Below, piece by piece: positions 1 to 7,414 of a DNA stretch of 64,000 nucleotides (positions are counted from its first letter, which is position 1; each line of letters opens with the position of its first letter). Below the pieces are notes generated by a model. That model saw only the letters and a program-made list of their open reading frames with translations, was not told the origin of the DNA and searched no databases. Position numbers and translations under genes: made by a program. Location of the stretch: assembly GCF_013283745.1 (NCBI RefSeq), contig NZ_JABSTZ010000001.1:364406-428405 (forward strand), in the 5' to 3' direction. Origin of the DNA: Aeromicrobium stalagmiti. GTDB taxonomy: Bacteria > Actinomycetota > Actinomycetes > Propionibacteriales > Nocardioidaceae.

Positions 1-1
1 C

Positions 2-793
2 GCTTCCGCCGGCGCCGTCAGCATGGTCGCCTCGAGCGCCTCCGCGGTTCCCGGCGAGATGCTCTACCCGGTCAAGCGGGGCATGGAGAACGTCGAGCTC
101 GCCCTGCACCGCGACGACGCGTCGCGCGGGCAGTTCCAGCTGGCCCGCGCGTCAGAGCGACTCGCCGAGGCCACCACGCTCGCCGCCGGAGACGGCAGCT
201 CCCAGCAGCGCGTCGCCGACCTGCTCGACGACTTCACGACGACCGCGACCGACGCCTGGGTGTCGATGGACGAGGCCTTCGCGGCCGACGCCTCGACCGC
301 GACGATGCAGCGGGTCAGCACCTTCGCCCAGTCCGCCGCCCAGGAGCTGACGGCGCTGCGGTCCGCACTGCCCGCGGGGTCCAACCCCTCGTTCAGCGAC
401 GCGACCGACGTCGTCGTCGCCATGACGACCGGCGTGGCCGAGCGCTGCACGAGCTGCGGACCGGTCGACCTCGGTCAGCTGGTCAACGCGGTCACCGACG
501 TCGCCCAGACGACACCGGCCGATCGCACACCCGCCCAGGACACCGGCACGAGCAAGCCGGCCGGCTCGAAGTCGTCCGGCTCCTCCGACTCGACCACCGG
601 GTCCGGCGGCAGCGCTTCCCAGCCGACCCAGACGCCGACCACCACCCCGACGACGACTCCGCCGGCCGTGCCGGTCAAGACGCCGAGCCTCAGCGACGTG
701 ACCGACCCCCTGCTGGGCGGCCTGCTCGGTGACGACGAGCAGGTGGGCCTCGTGCCCGGACTGCTCAACGGCCTGCTCGGCGGCGGCAAGTAG
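2..793 (+). CDS. DUF5667-type protein, 5' end outside window
   Basis: The reading frame is open from the first bases, so the gene starts upstream; the first ATG (position 23) lies inside the domain. The early part (AVPGEMLYPVKRGMENVELAL) has the look of DUF5667, a domain of actinobacterial envelope-associated proteins often encoded next to a sigma factor. A helical segment follows, then a Ser/Gly/Thr/Pro-rich linker (about residues 170-220 of the visible part) and a Gly/Leu-rich tail. No catalytic motif is visible. The upstream neighbour is not in view, so a sigma-factor partnership is only inferred. A GC-rich hairpin lies just after the stop. Confidence 0.7.
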   Translation, partial: ASAGAVSMVASSASAVPGEMLYPVKRGMENVELALHRDDASRGQFQLARASERLAEATTLAAGDGSSQQRVADLLDDFTTTATDAWVSMDEAFAADASTATMQRVSTFAQSAAQELTALRSALPAGSNPSFSDATDVVVAMTTGVAERCTSCGPVDLGQLVNAVTDVAQTTPADRTPAQDTGTSKPAGSKSSGSSDSTTGSGGSASQPTQTPTTTPTTTPPAVPVKTPSLSDVTDPLLGGLLGDDEQVGLVPGLLNGLLGGGK

Positions 794-800
794 GTCGCGC

Positions 801-816
801 GGGGCCCTCGGGCCCC
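801..816. terminator. GC hairpin between convergent genes
   Basis: GGGGCCC-TC-GGGCCCC is a perfect 7-bp stem 7 nt after the stop of the first gene and about 50 nt before the stop of the convergent acyltransferase gene. There is no T-run, so this is a plausible but not certain bidirectional terminator. Confidence 0.4.
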
Positions 817-868
817 GGGGTCGTGGAAGGCTCGTGGAAGACCTCCACGCCCCCGTGACGCGTCGCCC

Positions 869-2128
869 TCAGAAGAAGGCGTTGCCCCGGTCGACGAGCA
901 GCTTGTAGAGCGTCTGCTGGATCGTCTCGCGCACCTGGTCGGTCACGTTGAACAGCAGCATCGGGTCGTCCGCGGCCTCGGGCTCGTAGGCGTCGGTGCG
1001 CACCGGCTCGCCGAACTCGATGATCCACTTGCTCGGCAGCGGCACCATGCCGAGCGGACCGAGCAGCGGGAAGAAGGGCGTGATCGGCAGGTAGGGCAGG
1101 CCGAGCAGCCGGGCCAACGAGGGGACGTTGCCCACGAGCGGGTAGATCTCCTCGGCGCCCACGATCGAGACGGGCACGATCGGCACACCGGCCCGCATCG
1201 CGGACGACACGAATCCGCCGCGCCCGAACCGCTGCAGCTTGTAGCGCTCGGCGAACGGCTTGCCGATGCCCTTGAAGCCCTCGGGCCACACGCCGGCGAG
1301 CTCGCCGCTGGTCAGCAGGCGCTCCGCGTCCTCCTGGCACGCGAGGGTCGCGCCGACCTTGCGGGCGACCTGGCCGACGATCGGAAGCGAGAACACGAGG
1401 TCGGCGCCCAGCGGGCGCAGGTGGCGGCCGGCGTACTTCTTGACCGCGTAGCCGGTGATCAGACCGTCGAGCGGGACGGTGCCCGAGTGGTTGGCGACCA
1501 GCAGGGCGCCGCCGTCCTCGGGGATGTTCTCGATGCCCCTGACCTCGAGGCGGAACCACTTCTCGGCGATCGGCTCGACCGCGGCGCTGAGCACCTCGGC
1601 GATCTGCGGGTCGAAGCCGAACTCGTCGATCTCGTAGTCGCCGCTGAGGCGCTTGCGCACCGTGGCCAGCAGCGTAGCGATGCGCGACTCCCAGTCGGTG
1701 CCGAGCACGCGCTGGGCCGCCTGGACGACCGCGACGACGATCTCGTCGAGCGGGATGCCGGCCGACAACGGTGCGGCCCCGGCCGTGCGGGTGCGGCGGG
1801 CGGCCTCCTCGGCCGCCGCGGCAGCGGCTGCTGCGGCGTCTTCGTCGGTGACGGCGCGCAGGCGGGGCTTCTCCGCGGCAGGAGGCGGCTGCGACGCAGC
1901 GGGCTTGGCGCCGGCCGGCTTCTTGGCGGCCGGCTTCTTGGCAGCGGGTGCCTTCCTGGGCGTGACCTTCTTGACCGGGACCGGCTCGGTGACCTTCTTC
2001 TTGGCGACGGCCTTGCGCGGCGCAGCACTGCCACCGGCCAGCGAGCGGGCTGCTGCCGACGGCGACGTCTCGCGGTTGCCGCGGCCCGGTGTGCCGCCGG
2101 AGCCGATCGTCTTGCGCTCGTCGGTCAT
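869..2128 (-). CDS. lysophospholipid acyltransferase family protein with Lys/Ala/Pro-rich N-terminus
   Basis: The C-terminal ~230 residues form a PlsC/MGAT-like acyltransferase: NHSG...PLDG at residues 213-222 holds the catalytic His, followed by a VWPEGFKG block and VPIVPVSIVGAEEIYP. It probably acylates a phospholipid or glycolipid at the membrane. Residues ~35-110 are low complexity: repeated PAAKK/PAGAKP units like a histone H1 or HupB tail, then a poly-Ala run. It is the position-equivalent of Rv0502 and overlaps the upstream SDR gene by 4 nt (ATGA), so the two are translationally coupled. The acceptor lipid cannot be read from the sequence. Confidence 0.85.
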   Translation of the reverse strand: MTDERKTIGSGGTPGRGNRETSPSAAARSLAGGSAAPRKAVAKKKVTEPVPVKKVTPRKAPAAKKPAAKKPAGAKPAASQPPPAAEKPRLRAVTDEDAAAAAAAAAEEAARRTRTAGAAPLSAGIPLDEIVVAVVQAAQRVLGTDWESRIATLLATVRKRLSGDYEIDEFGFDPQIAEVLSAAVEPIAEKWFRLEVRGIENIPEDGGALLVANHSGTVPLDGLITGYAVKKYAGRHLRPLGADLVFSLPIVGQVARKVGATLACQEDAERLLTSGELAGVWPEGFKGIGKPFAERYKLQRFGRGGFVSSAMRAGVPIVPVSIVGAEEIYPLVGNVPSLARLLGLPYLPITPFFPLLGPLGMVPLPSKWIIEFGEPVRTDAYEPEAADDPMLLFNVTDQVRETIQQTLYKLLVDRGNAFF

Positions 2129-3108
2129 GGACGTCCTCCGATCGAGGCGAGGAGGCCGGGGCGCAGCGAGGCACGGAACTCCTCGAACGTCTCCTGCGAG
2201 CTCTGGGTCAGGTCGTAGCCGAAGATGTCGCGCAACGCCGAGGTGTCGACCGCACGCCCGAACGTGAGCAGGCGGTGCAGGTCGGGCGGGATGTCGGAGC
2301 CCATCGCACGGATGAACCGTCGGGCAGCCATCGCGAAACCGACCGGCGGCAGCGGGATCGTCGGCCGGCCCATACGGCGTGCGGCCTGGCTCAGCAGGAC
2401 GACCCCGTTGCCGGCGGCGTTGAAGGTGCCGGGTCGATCGTTGACCACGGACTCGGAGAGGATCGCGAGGGCGTCCTCGAGGCCGAGGAACTGCAGCCTC
2501 GGGTCGAAGCCGAGCACCGTCGGGAGCACGGGGTTGCTGAAGTAGTTGCGCATCGGGGTGTCGACGTCGGGGTGCAGCACCTGCGCCGCCCGGATCGTCG
2601 TGATGATGACCTCGGGCCGACGGCGGGAGAACCCTCGCACGTACGACTCGACCTCGACGATGTCCTTGGGGAATCCGGTGCGGACGCCGTTGCGGGCCAG
2701 GAGCGACTCGTTGAACATCGCCGGGTCACGCGGCGACGAGCCGTAGACCGCGGTGGACGAGCCCAGCACGAGCTTGCGCACCGTCGAGGAACGCTGGCAC
2801 GCGGCCAGCAGCTGCATCGTGCCGATGACGTTGAGCTCCTTGGCGCCACCGATCCGACCGCGCTGCGGCGGGTTGACGTCGAGGTGCACGACGGTGTCGA
2901 CCTCGTCGACGGCGATGACCTTGCCGATGACCGGGGTGCGGATGTCAGCGCGGACGAACTTGACCTTGCCGAGGTCGGCATCGGGCAGGATCGTGTCGAT
3001 GCCGATGACCCGCTCGATGCCTGAGCCCTCGCCAAGGTCAGCGAGCCGCCGCGCGAACTTCGACGCGAACGAGCCCGCCACACCCGTGACAAGGACGACC
3101 CGGCTCAT
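2125..3108 (-). CDS. NAD-dependent epimerase/dehydratase-like SDR lacking the usual Tyr/Lys
   Basis: An extended SDR fold begins with VTGVAGSFAS (Rossmann glycine motif, residues 7-16) and contains the substrate-side block SSTAVYGSS (118-125). The catalytic YxxxK expected after it appears as FPKDI (Phe146, Ile150), so the classical Tyr and Lys look absent. It corresponds in position to Rv0501 (annotated GalE2). It lies 6 nt after the bS22 gene and overlaps the acyltransferase gene, so bS22-SDR-acyltransferase looks like one transcription unit. UDP-glucose epimerase activity should not be assumed; an atypical nucleotide-binding or sugar-binding role is as likely. Confidence 0.8.
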   Translation of the reverse strand: MSRVVLVTGVAGSFASKFARRLADLGEGSGIERVIGIDTILPDADLGKVKFVRADIRTPVIGKVIAVDEVDTVVHLDVNPPQRGRIGGAKELNVIGTMQLLAACQRSSTVRKLVLGSSTAVYGSSPRDPAMFNESLLARNGVRTGFPKDIVEVESYVRGFSRRRPEVIITTIRAAQVLHPDVDTPMRNYFSNPVLPTVLGFDPRLQFLGLEDALAILSESVVNDRPGTFNAAGNGVVLLSQAARRMGRPTIPLPPVGFAMAARRFIRAMGSDIPPDLHRLLTFGRAVDTSALRDIFGYDLTQSSQETFEEFRASLRPGLLASIGGRP

Positions 3109-3114
3109 GTGGGA

Positions 3115-3216
3115 CTACTTGCCCAGACGACGACGCTGCACTCGGGTGCGCTTCAGCATCTTGCGGTGCTTCTTCTTCGACATCCGCTTGCGACGCTTCT
3201 TGATGACTGAACCCAC
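3115..3216 (-). CDS. small ribosomal subunit protein bS22
   Basis: This 33-residue, extremely basic peptide begins at GTG and reads (M)[19 protein letters not shown] followed by [13 protein letters not shown]. It matches the actinobacterial bS22 protein (Rv0500B/M. smegmatis), which binds 16S rRNA in the small subunit. The start codon is GTG (3214-3216) and the stop TAG (3115-3117). It is the first gene before the SDR and acyltransferase genes, with a 6-nt gap. The leader (3217-3410) holds a 7-bp-arm palindrome at 3323-3337 and a TAGGCT box near 3335-3340 on the minus strand that could be the promoter. Confidence 0.93.
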   Translation of the reverse strand: MGSVIKKRRKRMSKKKHRKMLKRTRVQRRRLGK

Positions 3217-3410
3217 GGGTCACTTCACTTCTGGTCTGGCCACGCGGAGGTGGCAGGTGTGCACTTGAGACTGCTCGCCACGACGGCGGCCGCGGGCAGA
3301 AACGCCCTGCGCCCCCGGTGGCGGCTGAGCCTCAGCCTACACGTGTGCCTCGGTCGACACTGCTGCCGACCGGGGAGGTGGACGCGGCGGCGCCCGGCGG
3401 ACGACTCGGG

Positions 3411-3596
3411 TCAGCCGGCCTGGAAGTAGGACTTGCCCAGGAACTCGGTGACGGCGTGCTCGGGCACACGGAACGAGCGTCCGACGCGGACGGCCTCGAG
3501 CTCGCCGGAGTGGACGAGACGGTAGACCGTCATCTTCGAGACGCGCATCTGACCTGCCACTTCGGCGACGGTCAAGAACGTCGGTCCGGATGCCAT
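3411..3596 (-). CDS. excisionase-family helix-turn-helix protein (Rv0500A-like)
   Basis: A 61-residue protein starting MASGPTFLTVAEVAGQMRV. It is a single MerR-like/excisionase winged HTH (TVAEVAGQMRVSKMTVYRLV, then GELEAVRVGRSFRVPEHAV), the type found in BldC and Rv0500A. I prefer the ATG at 3596 because AGGTGG sits 4 nt upstream; an in-frame start at 3644 would cross a long inverted repeat. It is conserved next to bS22 in actinobacteria and is probably a DNA-binding regulator, since no recombinase is nearby. Its target is unknown. Confidence 0.88.
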   Translation of the reverse strand: MASGPTFLTVAEVAGQMRVSKMTVYRLVHSGELEAVRVGRSFRVPEHAVTEFLGKSYFQAG

Positions 3597-3617
3597 GTCA
3601 CCACCTGCTTCCTGAGG

Positions 3618-3665
3618 GGCACGCGCGCTCTCTGGCTTCCCCACCAGAGAAACAGCGCGCGTGCC
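3618..3665 (-). repeat. long inverted repeat in the leader of the HTH gene
   Basis: The arms GGCACGCGCGCT (3618-3629) and AGCGCGCGTGCC (3654-3665) pair over 12 bp. Inside them CTCTGG (3630-3635) pairs with CCAGAG (3644-3649), leaving an 8-nt loop and a 4-nt one-sided bulge. The structure ends about 21 nt before the HTH start codon and its Shine-Dalgarno sequence. It could be an RNA leader structure, a terminator for acuC read-through, or an operator. Confidence 0.55.
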
Positions 3666-3752
3666 TTGGTTGAGACTAGTGCCTCGCGATGCTGCAGGGA
3701 CAGTAGTTGTCCAAAATCGGCTCAGGTGGGACGCGTCACGCGATTCGGCCCG

Positions 3753-4949
3753 TCACGGCAGGGGGTCGAGGCCGTTGAGCGGGAAGACCGCCTCGCGGGT
3801 CGCGTGGATCGAGCGGTCGAGCCAGCTCGCGGGGTCGTAGCCCTGCTCCCAGGCCCGGTAGCCGACCGCCCGGCCGTCGGTCATCCGCTGTGGTCCGGGG
3901 GCTCCCCGCATCTGCTCGATGCGGTGCCGCCAGCCGTCGGGCGTGAGCGACTGCGGGTCGAGCGGGGCGCCGGCCACGATCGCGAGCAGGTGCGCCCAGG
4001 CCCGCGGGACCACGTCCATGACGGCATATCCCCCACCACCCGTGGCGACCCACTTGCCGTCGCACACCTCCTCGGCGAGGGACTTCAGGGCCAGGTAGGA
4101 CGCCCGCTGCCCGTCGACGCTCAGCATGAGGTTGGTCAGCGGGTCGTCCATGTGCGAGTCGCAGCCGTGCTGCGTGACGAGGATGTCGGGCGCGAACTCC
4201 CGGACCAGGGGCGGGACGACGGCGTGGAACGCGCGCAGCCAGCCGGCGTCGGACGTGCCCGGGGGCAGCGGCACGTTGACCGCGGAGCCCTCGGCACCCT
4301 CGCCGCCGATCTCCGTCGAGAACCCGGTGCCGGGAAACAGCGTCTGGGGACCCTCGTGGATCGAGATCGTGAGGACCCGCGGGTCGTTCCAGAACATCCG
4401 CTGCACGCCGTCGCCGTGGTGCGCGTCGACGTCGACGTAGACGACCTTCTCGGCCCCGTTGTCGAGGAGCCAGCGGATCGCGAGCGCGACGTCGTTGTAG
4501 ATGCAGAAGCCGCTCGCGTTGCCCGGCATCGCGTGGTGCAGGCCGCCGCTGATGTTGATGGCCCGTGGCGCCGCTCCCGTCCAGACGCGGCGCGCGGCCT
4601 CGACGCTCGCGCCGGCGATCAGGGCGCTCGCCTCGTGCATGCGCGCGAAGACCGGGTTGTCCTCGGACCCCAGTCCCACCGACAGGTCGGTGTAGGTCGG
4701 GTGGTCGCTGAGCTTGTGGACCTTCTCGATGTACGACGCGGAGTGGATCAGGTGCAGCTCGTCGTCGGTGGCCGGTGCGGCACCGACGACGTCGAGGCCC
4801 TCGACGATGCCGAGCTCACGGGCGAGGTCCATCGTGAGCTCGACGCGGACCGGTGCCATGGGGTGCGTCTGGCCGAAGTTGTAGTCGGTCAGGTGCTCGT
4901 CGAAGACGACGCACGCGCGATCGTCGGCAGCACCGGTGCTCTGGGTCAC
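3753..4949 (-). CDS. acuC: AcuC-type histone deacetylase superfamily protein
   Basis: Zinc-dependent deacetylase of the arginase/HDAC fold. Visible motifs are the His-His dyad in SGGLHHAMPGNASGFC, the zinc ligands in YVDVDAHHGDGVQRMFW, and the late Asp in QHGCDSHMDDPL with GGGGYAV near the C-terminus. The length (398 aa) is typical of AcuC, which in other bacteria deacetylates acetyl-CoA synthetase. The start is GTG at 4949, 9 nt after the proC stop, so it is probably co-transcribed with proC. No acsA gene is in the window, so the substrate is inferred from the family. Confidence 0.9.
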   Translation of the reverse strand: MTQSTGAADDRACVVFDEHLTDYNFGQTHPMAPVRVELTMDLARELGIVEGLDVVGAAPATDDELHLIHSASYIEKVHKLSDHPTYTDLSVGLGSEDNPVFARMHEASALIAGASVEAARRVWTGAAPRAINISGGLHHAMPGNASGFCIYNDVALAIRWLLDNGAEKVVYVDVDAHHGDGVQRMFWNDPRVLTISIHEGPQTLFPGTGFSTEIGGEGAEGSAVNVPLPPGTSDAGWLRAFHAVVPPLVREFAPDILVTQHGCDSHMDDPLTNLMLSVDGQRASYLALKSLAEEVCDGKWVATGGGGYAVMDVVPRAWAHLLAIVAGAPLDPQSLTPDGWRHRIEQMRGAPGPQRMTDGRAVGYRAWEQGYDPASWLDRSIHATREAVFPLNGLDPLP

Positions 4950-4958
4950 ACCTGCAGC

Positions 4959-5765
4959 CTATGCCGGGCCCGAGAGCTCAGCCGAGCGGGCCGCGCAGGC
5001 GAGCACCCCGGCCACCAGGCCGTCCTTCACGCCACGGTCGTCGAACGTCGTGATCGCGGCATGGGTCGTGCCGTTGGGCGACGTCACGCGGCGGCGGAGC
5101 TCCTCGGCGCTGTCGCCCGACTCCGCCAGCAGCTTGGCCGCCCCGACGAGGGTCTGGGCGGCGAGCGTGCGGGCCGTCCCGGGGTCGAGGCCGGCCTCGA
5201 CCCCGCCGGCGATCATCGCCTCGGCGAGATAGAAGACGTAGGCGGGACCGGAGCCCGAGACCGCCGTGACGGCGTCCTGCCGGCTCTCGTCGACCACGAC
5301 GACCTTGCCACCCGACTCCAGCAGGGTCACGACGGCGGCCAGCTGCTCGTCGCTCACCGACGAGCCCGGCGAGATGCCGAACATCCCCTCGCCGACGAGA
5401 GCAGGGGTGTTGGGCATCGCCCGCACGACCGCGACGCCGCCGGGGAGGGCCGCCGTCATCGTGGCGATCGTGATGCCGGCGGCGAGCGAGACGACTGTCG
5501 CGCCGGGGCGGACCGAGCCGGCGATCTCCTCGAGCAGCGACGGCACGTCCTGCGGCTTGACCACCAGGAGGACGACATCGGCTCCGGCGGCAGCGGCGGC
5601 GTTGCCCGTCACCTCGACACCGTAGGACTCGCGGAGCTCGGCCGCGCGGTCGTCGCGCTTCTCGCTGATGACGAGGTCTGCGGTCGGGTGTCCGGAGGAG
5701 AGGATCGCCGACAGGAGGGTCTCCCCCATCACGCCGGCGCCGAGGATCGCGATCCGTGAGGTCAT
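4959..5765 (-). CDS. proC: pyrroline-5-carboxylate reductase
   Basis: A 268-residue NAD(P)H-dependent enzyme for the last step of proline synthesis in the cytoplasm. It begins MTSRIAILGAGVMGETLL (Rossmann motif) and carries the P5CR signature region VTAVSGSGPAYVFYLAEAM plus LAAQTLVGAAKLL and VTSPNGTTHAAI. The ATG at 5765 is chosen because the Rossmann strand starts there and a TAGTGT box lies 7 nt upstream, consistent with a leaderless mRNA. A much longer open frame upstream is only the antisense of the symporter. It is divergent from the symporter, with 24 bp between start codons. Confidence 0.95.
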   Translation of the reverse strand: MTSRIAILGAGVMGETLLSAILSSGHPTADLVISEKRDDRAAELRESYGVEVTGNAAAAAGADVVLLVVKPQDVPSLLEEIAGSVRPGATVVSLAAGITIATMTAALPGGVAVVRAMPNTPALVGEGMFGISPGSSVSDEQLAAVVTLLESGGKVVVVDESRQDAVTAVSGSGPAYVFYLAEAMIAGGVEAGLDPGTARTLAAQTLVGAAKLLAESGDSAEELRRRVTSPNGTTHAAITTFDDRGVKDGLVAGVLACAARSAELSGPA

Positions 5766-5772
5766 ACGCCTC

Positions 5773-5782
5773 ACACTAGTGT
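5773..5782. promoter_or_regulatory. palindromic shared -10 of two divergent leaderless genes
   Basis: ACACTAGTGT is a perfect palindrome. Read on the plus strand it gives TAGTGT (5777-5782), 7 nt before the symporter GTG at 5790. Read on the minus strand it gives TAGTGT (5778-5773), 7 nt before the proC ATG at 5765. Both spacings fit -10 boxes of leaderless transcripts, so the two promoters would share the central bases and could not be melted independently. Confidence 0.6.
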
Positions 5783-5789
5783 CGGGGGC

Positions 5790-6740
5790 GTGCGCCTTCG
5801 TCCCGACCCGTTCATCGTGGGACTCCTGCTCTCCGCCCTGGTCGCGTCGTTCGTGCCGGCGACCGGCGATGCCCTGGAGGTGCTCAAGCACGTCGCCGTC
5901 GCCGCGATCGGGCTGCTGTTCTTCCTCTACGGCACCCGCCTGTCGACCGCCGAGACCGTCGCCGGCCTGACCCGGTGGCGCCTGCACCTGGTCATCCTCG
6001 CCACGACGTTCGTCGTGTTCCCGCTGCTGGGCCTGGCGACCCAGCTGCTCGAGGGCAACCTCCTGCGGCCCTCGCTGGCCAGCGGCGTCCTGCTCCTGTG
6101 CCTCGTGCCGTCGACCGTGCAGTCGTGCGTCGTCTACACCCAGATCGCCGGCGGCAACGTCGCCGGTGCAGTGGTCAGCGCCTCGATGTCCAACCTCCTG
6201 GGCGTCTTCCTCACCCCGGCACTGGTCGCGCTTCTGATGGCAGCCGACGCCTCGGTCGACGCGGGCTCCATCATCAGGATCGTCCTGCAGCTGTTCGTCC
6301 CGTTCGTCCTCGGCCAGCTGCTGCGTCCCTGGCTGGGCGGGTTCGTGACGCGCCACGACAGCCGGCTCAAGCTGTTCGACCGGGGCAGCATCCTGCTCGT
6401 CGTGTTCGTCGCGTTCAGCGAGGGTGCCGAGGCGCACATCTGGTCGTCGCTCAGCGTCTGGTCGATCCTCGCGGTGGCGCTGGTGTGCGCGGTCCTGCTG
6501 GCCGTGGCGATGGGGTGGGCGGTCCTCGTCGGACGCCTGGCCCGGCTGCCGCGGGCCGATCGCGTGGCGGTGCTGTTCTGCGGCTCCAACAAGTCGCTCG
6601 CCAGCGGTCTGCCGATCGCGTCGGTGCTGTTCGCCGGCAGCAACGTGGCGCTGATCGTCCTGCCGCTGATGCTCTATCACCAGATGCAGATCATCACCGG
6701 CGCCGTCCTCGCCAAGCGCCTCGCCCGCCCCACCCGCTGA
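5790..6740 (+). CDS. bile acid:sodium symporter family (SBF-like) membrane protein
   Basis: This 316-residue, strongly hydrophobic protein has about ten predicted membrane segments. The family blocks FFLYGTRLS, LCLVPSTVQSCVVYTQIAGGN and LFCGSNKSLASGLP (the last with the conserved NKS) match the SBF-like/YfeH group of the BART superfamily. The transported solute is unknown; bile acids are unlikely in this setting. The start is GTG at 5790, 7 nt after a TAGTGT box. It converges with the LysE gene, with a short CACCGC/GCGGTG hairpin between them. Confidence 0.88.
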   Translation: MRLRPDPFIVGLLLSALVASFVPATGDALEVLKHVAVAAIGLLFFLYGTRLSTAETVAGLTRWRLHLVILATTFVVFPLLGLATQLLEGNLLRPSLASGVLLLCLVPSTVQSCVVYTQIAGGNVAGAVVSASMSNLLGVFLTPALVALLMAADASVDAGSIIRIVLQLFVPFVLGQLLRPWLGGFVTRHDSRLKLFDRGSILLVVFVAFSEGAEAHIWSSLSVWSILAVALVCAVLLAVAMGWAVLVGRLARLPRADRVAVLFCGSNKSLASGLPIASVLFAGSNVALIVLPLMLYHQMQIITGAVLAKRLARPTR

Positions 6741-6747
6741 GCTGGCG

Positions 6748-6763
6748 CACCGCCTCAGCGGTG
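6748..6763. terminator. short hairpin between convergent symporter and lysE genes
   Basis: CACCGC-CTCA-GCGGTG gives a 6-bp stem 7 nt after the symporter stop and overlaps the last codons of the converging gene. It lacks a T-run, so this is only a weak terminator candidate. Confidence 0.3.
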
Positions 6764-7399
6764 GTCGCCGGTGACGGCCAGGCCCACGCCCAGACCGATC
6801 ATCGAGGTGCCGCCGACGACGCCCATCGCTGCACCCCGTCGCGGAGACGCGTTGAACCACGTCCGCAGCTGGCTCGCGATGACGGCCCAGAGGGAGTCGG
6901 ACGCGAGCCCGATGACGACGGCCACCAGGCCCAGCAGGAGCATCTGCACCGGGACGTGACCGCTCTCGCGGACCACGAACTGCGGGAGCACCGCGCCGAA
7001 GATCATGAACGCCTTCGGGTTGGAGACGCCCACGACGAAACCCTGTCGGACGACGGTCGCCCACGAGAGCGACGGCGGGCCGCCCTCCCCGGCATCGCGC
7101 ACGACGAACCCCGACCGGTGCCGGATCGCCTGCACGCCGAGCCACACCAGGAAGGCCGCGCCGGCGAGCTTGAGGACCGTGAACACCACGATCGACTCCT
7201 GCACGACCGCACCGAGCCCGAGGGCCACCAGCACGACGACCAGGAGCAGCCCGAGGGTGTTGCCGAGCACCGTGGCCAGGGCGACCCCGCGCCCGTACGC
7301 CAGTGCGCGACCGATCACGAACACGACGCTGGGTCCCGGGATCGCGATGAGCACGAACGCCGCGAGGCCGAACGTGAGCAGCTGGTCGCCGGTGATCAT
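6755..7399 (-). CDS. LysE/RhtB family amino-acid exporter
   Basis: A protein of about 214 residues with six predicted membrane helices. The N-terminus (LAAFVLIAIPGPSVVFVIGRAL) carries the family PGP motif, and QGFVVGVSNPKAFMIFGAVLPQFV is the second family block. It probably exports an amino acid or related metabolite. The ATG at 7399 (MITGDQLL) has AGGATG 6 nt upstream; an alternative ATG lies at 7408. It follows the isomerase-like gene after about 15 nt, so the two are likely co-transcribed. Confidence 0.88.
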   Translation of the reverse strand: MITGDQLLTFGLAAFVLIAIPGPSVVFVIGRALAYGRGVALATVLGNTLGLLLVVVLVALGLGAVVQESIVVFTVLKLAGAAFLVWLGVQAIRHRSGFVVRDAGEGGPPSLSWATVVRQGFVVGVSNPKAFMIFGAVLPQFVVRESGHVPVQMLLLGLVAVVIGLASDSLWAVIASQLRTWFNASPRRGAAMGVVGGTSMIGLGVGLAVTGDHR

Positions 7400-7414
7400 G
7401 ACCGGCATCCTAGG

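Noticed and set aside
4959..7145. Extended proC frame of 728 codons
   Set aside because: The extra N-terminal part is antisense to the symporter; the Rossmann strand begins at ATG 5765 with a promoter-like box just upstream.
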